From contig NZ_CP029480.1 in NCBI RefSeq assembly GCF_003258705.1, positions 2,418,001 to 2,482,000 on the forward strand: DNA of 64,000 nt, in the 5' to 3' direction. The notes beneath the pieces are model-generated. The model ran no database searches. It saw only the letters and a list, made by a program, of their open reading frames with translations, and was not told the origin of the DNA. A program made the position numbers and the translations under genes. Positions 1 through 6,031 of the stretch are shown here, one piece after another. Within the stretch, counting starts at the first letter, position 1. Each line of letters opens with the position of its first letter. The DNA comes from Arcticibacterium luteifluviistationis. GTDB lineage: Bacteria > Bacteroidota > Bacteroidia > Cytophagales > Spirosomataceae.

Positions 1-203
1 GAATTTTCATAGAAGGCTACTTTCTTTCTCAGGCTCTCAATTAAATGTGAGTCTCCGCCAGCTCCTATACTTTTCCTTTGGCTAATGAGCATTTCTAAAT
101 ACTCTGAAAGCGTAAGCCCAATCTGCTGAGCCTCCTTTGCTAGGTTAAACTTAAGCTCCCCATGGCACTTAAAACCTACCGTTACTTTGTGTGTGTTTGA
201 CAT
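1..203 (-). CDS. MobC-like ribbon-helix-helix protein (5' part, runs off left edge)
   Basis: The reverse strand opens with ATG at 203 and stays open to the window edge, giving at least 67 residues that begin MSNTHKVTVGFKCHGELK. The pattern of a basic beta strand followed by KFNLAKEAQQIGLTLSEYLEMLI is what is seen in ribbon-helix-helix DNA-binding proteins, including MobC-type relaxosome accessory proteins of Bacteroidota mobilisable elements. The MobC reading rests on the context: a VapE-type protein and an excisionase-like gene lie upstream on the same strand and an integrase is carried further along the same element. The C-terminus is outside the window, so a relaxase partner cannot be checked. 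It could instead be a generic plasmid-type transcription regulator. Confidence 0.5.
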   Translation of the reverse strand, partial: MSNTHKVTVGFKCHGELKFNLAKEAQQIGLTLSEYLEMLISQRKSIGAGGDSHLIESLRKKVAFYEN

Positions 204-261
204 TTGTTTGTGTGTTTGTTAAAATCTAAAATTACGACTAACGCTAACGGTGAATTTGGGT

Positions 262-303
262 TAACCTTGATTAACTCTAGTTAATTAGAGATAACCAAGG
301 TTA
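262..303. repeat. 18-bp imperfect inverted repeat upstream of mobC-like gene
   Basis: Arms 262-279 and 286-303 pair over 18 bp with two mismatches around a 6-base loop. The stretch also carries repeated TTAAC/TTAAT units on both sides. It lies between the start of the mobC-like gene (203) and the end of the 55-aa HTH gene (315), the usual place for an oriT or for an autoregulatory operator of a relaxosome protein. The hairpin is visible; the oriT role is inference. Confidence 0.5.
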
Positions 304-314
304 TTTTCTGTTAA

Positions 315-482
315 TCACTCAGGTTTTCCTAAATGATTGAAGATTAACTCGAGCTGTTTGGGCGTTAGCACCCTCGTTTTCTTATCTAAATTGAGTTCTG
401 GAACCATGCCTAACCATTTGTTTAGGGTAGGTAAACTAACTTCGTATAAAGATGCTAATGTGGATTTATTAATACTTTTCAT
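315..482 (-). CDS. 55-aa helix-turn-helix protein of mobile-element module
   Basis: A short open frame with ATG at 482 and TGA at 317-315 encodes 55 residues. The start, MKSINKSTLASLYEVSLPTL, followed by NKWLGMV, has the layout of a minimal winged or MerR-like HTH: a helix, a turn at the SLPTLNKW segment acting as recognition helix, then a C-terminal LTPKQLELIFNHLG helix. Small proteins of this sort are common next to primase/helicase genes in Bacteroidota islands. It sits between the VapE-like gene and the mobC-like gene on the same strand and is preceded by an unusual set of heptamer repeats (498-565) that may be its own operator. The specific family is not certain; it may regulate the module. 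Confidence 0.55.
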   Translation of the reverse strand: MKSINKSTLASLYEVSLPTLNKWLGMVPELNLDKKTRVLTPKQLELIFNHLGKPE

Positions 483-497
483 ATTGTAAAAATTTGC

Positions 498-565
498 CTA
501 CTCGCCTACTCGATTACTCGTTCAATCAGATTTAGTAAAAGTCGAGTAGACGAGTAAGCGAGTAA
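498..565. repeat. Two inverted triplets of a YTACTCG heptamer at 8-bp period
   Basis: CTACTCG or TTACTCG occurs at 498, 506 and 514 on the plus strand, and its complement CGAGTAR occurs at 543, 551 and 559. Each triplet has an exact 8-bp period and the triplets face each other across 22 bp. Folding gives an imperfect 23-bp hairpin. It lies in the 90-bp gap between the VapE-like stop (573) and the start of the 55-aa HTH gene (482). An iteron-like replication site, an operator array or a transcript hairpin are all possible. Confidence 0.75.
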
Positions 566-572
566 TAACGTT

Positions 573-1754
573 TTAGTTTAAAAGCAGCTTGATGCCTTCT
601 AATTTATTCTTATCTCTCAGTTTGATGTAGTAACCTTTTAATGAATGAGTATTTTTTGAGCGATAATGGCTCTCACGCTTATAATGCAAAGAAGACAAAG
701 CCCTGCCAATTCCATTTAAAGAAATCTTAGCAGTAGAATTGTAGTGAATCTTAATAATCCTTTCAATTTCCGTAGGTGTGAGAATAAAATCATTATCCTC
801 TCTTGTTCCCTCATAGAAATGCTTCCGAATTATCTCTATTTCGGCTGTTTCAACTTGGAATTCTTCATTTGAGATTTCGTTCTGATTTATTTCTTCTGAT
901 GATAGCTCATACTTAAACCCACTGATATAGAGGCAATAAGCTTGACTCCATATTTCATCAATATTAAAATCCTTCTTATAATTCCAGTCAATCTTCTTTA
1001 TCAAGTGACAAATCCACCGGACAGAACCCGTAGGGTCGTTTAGAAAGTTAGTTTGATTTGTAGAACCAACAAAACTAGTTCGACGTGCGGCACGTATTGT
1101 TTTGTCTCCAAAGGGAGGTCTAACCTTAACAAATTGTCTAGATATAAAGCTTTTGACGGAGGTAATCTGTCTTCTATTCAAACTGGCCAATTCGTCATAA
1201 TTAACTATAAAGTTTTCAGCTAAAGCTATTTCTCCATCCTTGTTGGGCTCAATATTCTCCTGATAATACTTTTCTAATCCAGGAGGCATTAACCACCTTA
1301 AAAAAGTCGTTTTCCCGCTATTTTGTTCAGGTTGTACTAACACAAAAATATGTTTATTGAATACGTTATCATTTAATGCACAGGCAACTGTCTGTACCAA
1401 CATTTTCTTAAACGATTCATTAAATTCACCTTGGTCACTGGCATGTACGTAAGAAGCCAAATTATCTATTAAATCATCACCACTCTCAGGCTTGTAAAGC
1501 TTCGCTACTTTATCAAAGTAATCCTGAAACGGATTGATGGAATCTATTAAGTCTGAGAGCATAAAGTACTTTAATGTACGCATTCCTATATTATGGCCTT
1601 CCTTTTCTAGGTTACAGAAAAGTGTATTTTCGTTTAACGTACCTCGCTTTCTCCCGACTACCTCTTCTATTTCTAAGGTTATTTCGTTTCTAATAAGTTT
1701 GGTATTCTTCTCTTCTAAGTATTCTTCTAATTCTGTTATCTTACTTTTTGACAT
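573..1754 (-). CDS. VapE-like P-loop NTPase (mobile-element replication protein)
   Basis: This 393-aa protein has the layout of the virulence-associated protein E family, P-loop NTPases related to superfamily 3 helicases and found in phage satellites and integrative elements. The P-loop QPEQNSGKT lies at about residues 141-149, an acidic FIVNYDELA Walker B-like segment at 182-190, a sensor segment SFVGSTNQ at 227-234 and a likely arginine finger in the DPTGSVRW segment near residue 246. There is no obvious N-terminal primase domain, so this looks like the helicase half only. Its start overlaps the end of the upstream 115-aa gene by 14 bases, indicating translational coupling. The likely role is replication or maintenance of the excised element; the exact activity is inferred from the family. 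Confidence 0.8.
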   Translation of the reverse strand: MSKSKITELEEYLEEKNTKLIRNEITLEIEEVVGRKRGTLNENTLFCNLEKEGHNIGMRTLKYFMLSDLIDSINPFQDYFDKVAKLYKPESGDDLIDNLASYVHASDQGEFNESFKKMLVQTVACALNDNVFNKHIFVLVQPEQNSGKTTFLRWLMPPGLEKYYQENIEPNKDGEIALAENFIVNYDELASLNRRQITSVKSFISRQFVKVRPPFGDKTIRAARRTSFVGSTNQTNFLNDPTGSVRWICHLIKKIDWNYKKDFNIDEIWSQAYCLYISGFKYELSSEEINQNEISNEEFQVETAEIEIIRKHFYEGTREDNDFILTPTEIERIIKIHYNSTAKISLNGIGRALSSLHYKRESHYRSKNTHSLKGYYIKLRDKNKLEGIKLLLN

Positions 1755-2088
1755 GATTTTGTTCTTTTAAATGGTGGATTATTTTTTCTAGTTGCGTTGC
1801 TCTTGTTTTATGAAACTCTAACTCCTCTATCATAGAAGAATAAGATTCATATGTGCTCTGAAAGTACTCTTCCATAGCCATCCAGTATCCTTTAATGGTG
1901 AGCATCAAGCCTTCCAGAGTGTTTAAGTACCTCTCTATGTTTTCTGCTTTTTGAGTAATTTGAGGAGACCACCGTTCTGGTGGCAGTCTCTCCAAATTCC
2001 TTTTGCTAACCTTTAACTCTTCAATAATCTGACAGAGCATGTTTTTTTCTATGGCATAGCATTCTTGCCAGATAGTTAAGCTGTTCAT
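1741..2088 (-). CDS. 115-aa coiled-coil protein of unknown function
   Basis: I do not recognise this protein. It is 115 residues, highly charged and apparently all-helical, with heptad-like leucine/isoleucine spacing over residues 15-30 and 85-110 that suggests coiled coil. It has no signal peptide or membrane segment. It overlaps the excisionase-like gene upstream by 4 bases (ATGA) and the VapE-like gene downstream by 14 bases, so the three genes are translated as one unit. A small helical protein between an excisionase-like HTH gene and a VapE gene fits an accessory role in replication or excision of the element, but nothing in its sequence shows this directly. Confidence 0.6.
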   Translation of the reverse strand: MNSLTIWQECYAIEKNMLCQIIEELKVSKRNLERLPPERWSPQITQKAENIERYLNTLEGLMLTIKGYWMAMEEYFQSTYESYSSMIEELEFHKTRATQLEKIIHHLKEQNHVKK

Positions 2089-2405
2089 CTCTTTGAAGCA
2101 TGTTTTTGGTGGATAAATGAATTCTTAACTACCCGTTGTGATTTTCGCACTAGATAATCGTCTAGCTCTTCCTTCCGAAATCGTAATCGATTCCCTAATT
2201 TGTGGAATTCGATTTTCCCATGGTGGGTAAGTTGGTAAATTGTGCTTTTAGGCACTTGCAAATAAGCGGCAGCTTCTTCAAGCTTTAACCAAGTACTTCC
2301 TTGGCTTTGTGGTTTCGATGAATTGCTTTTCATTAAAACTCTCTCTATCGTTCTTTCCAAAAGAACTTCGAGCTGTGTGGGGGTCATTATGACCAAGTCT
2401 TCCAT
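2085..2405 (-). CDS. Excisionase-type helix-turn-helix protein
   Basis: The C-terminal half is a typical MerR-like excisionase fold (HTH_17 type): WLKLEEAAAYLQVPKSTIYQ, then the wing THHGKIEFHKLGNRLRFRKE and the helix ELDDYLVRK, roughly residues 39-87 counting from ATG at 2405. A TTG at 2438 would add 11 residues, but the ATG start MEDLVIMTP is more natural. Residues 1-35 form a helical oligomerisation-like segment. Proteins of this type act as recombination directionality factors or as regulators of the integrase and mobilisation genes in Bacteroidota elements. The gene leads the three-gene unit with the 115-aa protein and VapE, and a strong palindrome (2482-2511) lies about 80 bases upstream of its start. 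Confidence 0.8.
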   Translation of the reverse strand: MEDLVIMTPTQLEVLLERTIERVLMKSNSSKPQSQGSTWLKLEEAAAYLQVPKSTIYQLTHHGKIEFHKLGNRLRFRKEELDDYLVRKSQRVVKNSFIHQKHASKR

Positions 2406-2475
2406 GTGTGTGTGGTTTGTGTTATTGGACCGTTCCAATAATGCAAACCTAGGGAGTAATAAATTGACTTTTCAC

Positions 2476-2525
2476 TTATCGTCCTAGTACGATATTATTA
2501 TCGTACTAGGAAAAAATTACGATAA
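2476..2525. promoter_or_regulatory. Perfect 13-bp inverted repeat upstream of excisionase-like gene
   Basis: Arms 2482-2494 and 2499-2511 are perfect complements around the loop TTAT, flanked by a second matching pair TTATCG (2476-2481) and CGATAA (2520-2525). No T-run follows the stem on either strand, which argues against a simple intrinsic terminator. Its place, right after the end of the 357-aa gene and before the excisionase-like gene, fits an operator or a transcript-processing hairpin. Confidence 0.6.
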
Positions 2526-3590
2526 ACTTCTATTAATAAGCCATATAACATCCTCCAATTCTTTTTTAATATTTTTCAAAGAAGTTACGTCCATTGTTTG
2601 TTTAGAGCTCAAAAATGGCATCAGTGAAGCAGCTCCATACCCCGCTAGGCAGGCAATCAATCTTGAAAGGTTAGTGTTTGACAATACCTTTGAATCTTTT
2701 ATTATCAACTTAGACCTTCTAAAAAAGCGAAACAAGTAAGCTGTTTCCTTTGCCGAAAGTTTGGTAATTTTATCTCTTCGTGACCTACCTATAGGCTTAT
2801 TTACTAAAAAATCATTACTTACTGACCTGCCTGGTTTAGAATTTGCATGACTAACCTCATCAACTATTAAGTTACTTGTTTCTATATTTCCCTTAAGTTC
2901 TATGACAACTTCGGGGCTGTTTTCAAAGTATTTTAATTTAAGCGGCCAGTTATTGAGATGGAGAATCTCGCTGTATTTAATTTCCATAAGCTGAAGCTGA
3001 CGGGAAACATCTTTATAATTCGTCGTATCAAAAAGTCCGCAGAGATACTGCTTTGAAAAAGATGGCGGTTCTAGGAATAATAAGTAGTATGCAATCACTA
3101 TTTCAAAATCTTCTTTTAGTACCCGAAGCGTTAGTTCACATTTTTGTTCATAAGTGTAAATATCATATGCCCATCGATGCAATTCTTGTATTTCAAGTTC
3201 CTCCTCTGTATACTCATAGTCAAAGTTATTTTCAAAATCGGCTATATCAATATTGTCTATCCCACGCTTTCGGTTTTCATCTAATATTTTTTCCAAAAAA
3301 CTGGCCGGCTTATAAGTATGATTACTTTCTATAAAGAAATCTAGGTCCATCATTTCACCTTTCTCTGTTTTACTTACAAATTGCAGATACTTACCCTTGA
3401 TGTACTCCATATTTTCTCTTGAAAATTTTAACTGTGGTTCCTTAAAATTCACAAGTACCTCCCCTATTTCCATTTTACCATCTATGAAAATAGATTTAGG
3501 CAGAAACTTCCGATTCTTGGTTAAACACTCATATACGTCACTTGTATTAATAGTATTTTCAGAAGTAGGTCTTAGGTAATGTTTTATCAT
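2517..3590 (-). CDS. 357-aa hypothetical protein of accessory region
   Basis: I do not recognise this protein. It is soluble, 357 residues, with no signal peptide or membrane segment. The N-terminal third is mixed alpha/beta, the middle (about 120-180) is acidic and helical with a hydrophobic stretch FEIVIAYYLLFLEPPSF, and the C-terminal 100 residues are basic (KPIGRSRRDKITKLSAKETA) followed by helices. The KLSAKETAYLFRFFRRSKLI segment could contact nucleic acid, but there is no known motif. It stands alone on the minus strand between the defence operon and the replication module, with 256 bases upstream free of genes. Such orphans in this position are often cargo of the element. Confidence 0.6.
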   Translation of the reverse strand: MIKHYLRPTSENTINTSDVYECLTKNRKFLPKSIFIDGKMEIGEVLVNFKEPQLKFSRENMEYIKGKYLQFVSKTEKGEMMDLDFFIESNHTYKPASFLEKILDENRKRGIDNIDIADFENNFDYEYTEEELEIQELHRWAYDIYTYEQKCELTLRVLKEDFEIVIAYYLLFLEPPSFSKQYLCGLFDTTNYKDVSRQLQLMEIKYSEILHLNNWPLKLKYFENSPEVVIELKGNIETSNLIVDEVSHANSKPGRSVSNDFLVNKPIGRSRRDKITKLSAKETAYLFRFFRRSKLIIKDSKVLSNTNLSRLIACLAGYGAASLMPFLSSKQTMDVTSLKNIKKELEDVIWLINRSLS

Positions 3591-3846
3591 ATTTTATTCG
3601 TTTGATTGTATGTACTATTAAACAACAGATTTGGCTGGCATAATGCTATTATCCTAATATTCCTTTCCCCACAACTATTCGGTATCAAATGCTAGATAGA
3701 CTGAAAACCAATACCTCGATTAGAGGACAACTGTTCTATATTTTTTACTTAGATTCTGAAGGTATAGGATAAGGCCATAATCACCTAACTCAAAGATGAA
3801 TAAAAGGGTTTATTCTGCAAATAGAAGCCTACTCAAAGACATTTTC

Positions 3847-4368
3847 CTATTTATTAAACAGCCGTAATTCCAATGAGGCTATGCAATTGTTGTCGATTGG
3901 TTCTAGTTTGGTTTGTGCCAAATTTATGATATCCATGTACTTTCTTGATTCTTTCATGGTAGTCCATGGCTCAATATCAGACTCTTTAATTTTAAGCAGG
4001 TATTGAATTTGCCTATCTACAGGAAAATGAGGTGGTACTTTAACTAGATTTAATACCCATAGATATTTCAAATATAGGTTCAAGACCTTTTGGGCTATTC
4101 CGAATCTTGAATACTCATTATTAATGAAGTCATACTTCTTGAAGAATTGAACTACAGATTCTATGTTTTGTAGATGTATCTCAGGTTTGATTGCCTTTGC
4201 TTCGTAAGCTTTAACAAGCTTGTCTACAGAAGCTCTTAATTCTTTCTTGAAAACCTCTCTTTGAGTTTCAGTAGCTTCTTTTTTGTAAATATTCGACCGC
4301 TGGAATGCTCCTGCTATTGTTAATGCCCAGACTTCGTTTCTTATGAATGTTGATTTCTGATTATCCAT
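3847..4368 (-). CDS. 173-aa protein coupled to Trypco2-like gene, unknown function
   Basis: The protein is 173 residues, soluble and mostly helical. A strongly conserved-looking core reads FGIAQKVLNLYLKYLWVL followed by VPPHFPVDRQI (about residues 88-123). I recall similar AQK...LNLYLKYLW...PPHxPxD cores in uncharacterised bacterial proteins, but cannot verify this here. No nuclease or NTPase motif is visible. Its ATG overlaps the stop of the Trypco2-like gene by one base (TAATG), so the two are translationally coupled and probably work together. It is the last gene of the type I restriction operon, which suggests an accessory defence role. Function unknown. Confidence 0.7.
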   Translation of the reverse strand: MDNQKSTFIRNEVWALTIAGAFQRSNIYKKEATETQREVFKKELRASVDKLVKAYEAKAIKPEIHLQNIESVVQFFKKYDFINNEYSRFGIAQKVLNLYLKYLWVLNLVKVPPHFPVDRQIQYLLKIKESDIEPWTTMKESRKYMDIINLAQTKLEPIDNNCIASLELRLFNK

Positions 4369-4712
4369 TAACTCTCACTCTTATTTACGCTTTTACCTTC
4401 GAAAAGAGGCTTCACATTATCATAAACCGCAACAGCTTTAGAAATCAGACCTTCAAACGCTTTTAAATCATTGGTCATTTTTTTCTCTTTATCGATAATA
4501 GGTGCAACTTCAAATTTGATTTTCTGAGTAAGGTGTTCTTGTTTTTCTGAACCAGCACTTACTAACTTAATAACCATCCCTCCTTTAGAAGTCTTATTTG
4601 TAATTACCTGAACTTCAAACTGAATATCATCGGTAATCTCAAAACCCTCTGGTAATCCCTGCTGTATGCTTTTAATGGTCTCTTCTATTAGGGTCGAGAT
4701 GTCATTTTTCAT
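4368..4712 (-). CDS. Trypco2-like domain protein
   Basis: This 114-aa protein opens with a helix (STLIEETIKSIQQGLPEG), then beta strands IQFEVQVITNKTSKGGMVIK and LVSAGSEKQEHLTQKIKFEVAPI. That is the plan of the trypsin-co-occurring domain 2 (Trypco2): an N-terminal helix, a V-x-L-E/Q-V strand, a glycine turn and a closing strand after a polar HxTQxIKF segment. Trypco domains were described in NTP-dependent conflict systems as partners or adaptors of peptidases, STAND NTPases and other effectors. No trypsin-like peptidase is encoded next to it; its neighbours are an FRG protein (7 bases upstream) and the 173-aa gene (1-base overlap). The assignment is by pattern and is tentative. Confidence 0.6.
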   Translation of the reverse strand: MKNDISTLIEETIKSIQQGLPEGFEITDDIQFEVQVITNKTSKGGMVIKLVSAGSEKQEHLTQKIKFEVAPIIDKEKKMTNDLKAFEGLISKAVAVYDNVKPLFEGKSVNKSES

Positions 4713-4719
4713 AATGTTT

Positions 4720-5982
4720 CTAATTTATTTCTTTCATTAGGTTATCATAAATAAATCTTGCTTTATCATTTTTAGATGGGTAAATAAATGCGTCTGTGAT
4801 TCCATCTTTTTCTAACCTTTCTTTGATATAAGGAACTAAAGATTTATTAATATTTATAGATTCGCAAAAGTTATATTGTCCGTTTTCTGCTTTTGTATAT
4901 TCATCTTTAGACATCTCTAATGCCTGCATTTCTAATGGTAAATTCGGGCTAGAATTAAAGGTAAATGCCCCTTCTTGATTTCTAATATTCTGATTATTAC
5001 TCATAGAGAATATGATTCCAGAAGCTGGGTCATTATCAGAATAATAAGCTATTTGAGTTTTAAGCATGTAATTCAATTTTGTGAGATGTTTAATCAGCCC
5101 AGAGCCATAATATCTACTTACGTCAAATAGAAAGTCATCAGCAAATTCAATTTTCATAGCTTCAAATCTTTTAATGTCTTTTCCACAAATTCTTTTCATT
5201 TCTTGCTCCTTGATTATTGGGTTAAGCCTTTTAAGTGTTCCTTCAAGCATTTTTCGCACATTACCACCATCAAAATAATGCTCTTCGCTATGATAAATGC
5301 TAAAGTAATTTTCAATTTCCTTTGGTGACTTGACTGGATTGACAATTCCATTTACCGCAAAATAAAGAGCGACTGAAAAACTTGAAGTCCAATCTAATAA
5401 AGGTGTAGGACATCCGTGGTGCTGCAAGTACCCCATGACTGAAATATCATTAATAGTATCATCATTTGAAACACCTAGAATACTTTCAATTTCAGTAGAA
5501 AAATTCTTTTCGCCCTCATCTAATGTTCTTTGAATAAATGTTTCATAAGACATTGTTTTGTTCCCCAATTTATTCAAGACCCAATTTCTTTGCAAAGTGC
5601 TATAGAGCCTCCATTTGGCTTCTGACTGACCTCTATATAAATGATTTGTTAATGTTTTAGACTTTTCATAAATCCTGTCGAAATTACTTTCTTTATCGAT
5701 ATTAACCTGTTCAAAAAAATTAAGCTTTTGGTATAAACTATCATACTCAGAAATTATATCTGGCTGATAAAACGGGGGTGATATTCTAGAGCTTAAAAGA
5801 GTACTCATAAATACATTTAAACTGGGGCTTATAGAATCTTCTATTATACAGCCAAAAGAATCCGTCTTTGCTTTAACTAGATCGTCTAAAATATGGACAA
5901 AAGGTATTTTTTCAACACCCCCATTTTCGAGGTATTCTTTAGTTACTTTAACTTTAAGGTCTAAATTTTTATACTTCGCCAT
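4720..5982 (-). CDS. FRG-domain protein
   Basis: An FRG domain is clear at about residues 115-210: LYRGQSEAKWRLYSTLQRN, then GYLQHHGCPTPLLDWTSS and VALYFAV. The F/YRGQ and QHHG.PTPLLDWT blocks are its hallmark. FRG proteins are widespread in defence islands and have been suggested to resemble ADP-ribosyltransferase-like or other effector folds; the biochemical activity is not settled. At 420 residues this one has a 110-residue N-terminal extension and a 200-residue C-terminal part with no motif I know. It follows the GmrSD-like gene by 49 bases and precedes the Trypco2-like gene by 7, so it is in the same transcription unit as the type I restriction genes. Confidence 0.85.
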   Translation of the reverse strand: MAKYKNLDLKVKVTKEYLENGGVEKIPFVHILDDLVKAKTDSFGCIIEDSISPSLNVFMSTLLSSRISPPFYQPDIISEYDSLYQKLNFFEQVNIDKESNFDRIYEKSKTLTNHLYRGQSEAKWRLYSTLQRNWVLNKLGNKTMSYETFIQRTLDEGEKNFSTEIESILGVSNDDTINDISVMGYLQHHGCPTPLLDWTSSFSVALYFAVNGIVNPVKSPKEIENYFSIYHSEEHYFDGGNVRKMLEGTLKRLNPIIKEQEMKRICGKDIKRFEAMKIEFADDFLFDVSRYYGSGLIKHLTKLNYMLKTQIAYYSDNDPASGIIFSMSNNQNIRNQEGAFTFNSSPNLPLEMQALEMSKDEYTKAENGQYNFCESININKSLVPYIKERLEKDGITDAFIYPSKNDKARFIYDNLMKEIN

Positions 5983-6031
5983 AAGTCATTTTGAAGTCTT
6001 TTTACAAAAAATATTTCATAATTATCACAAC

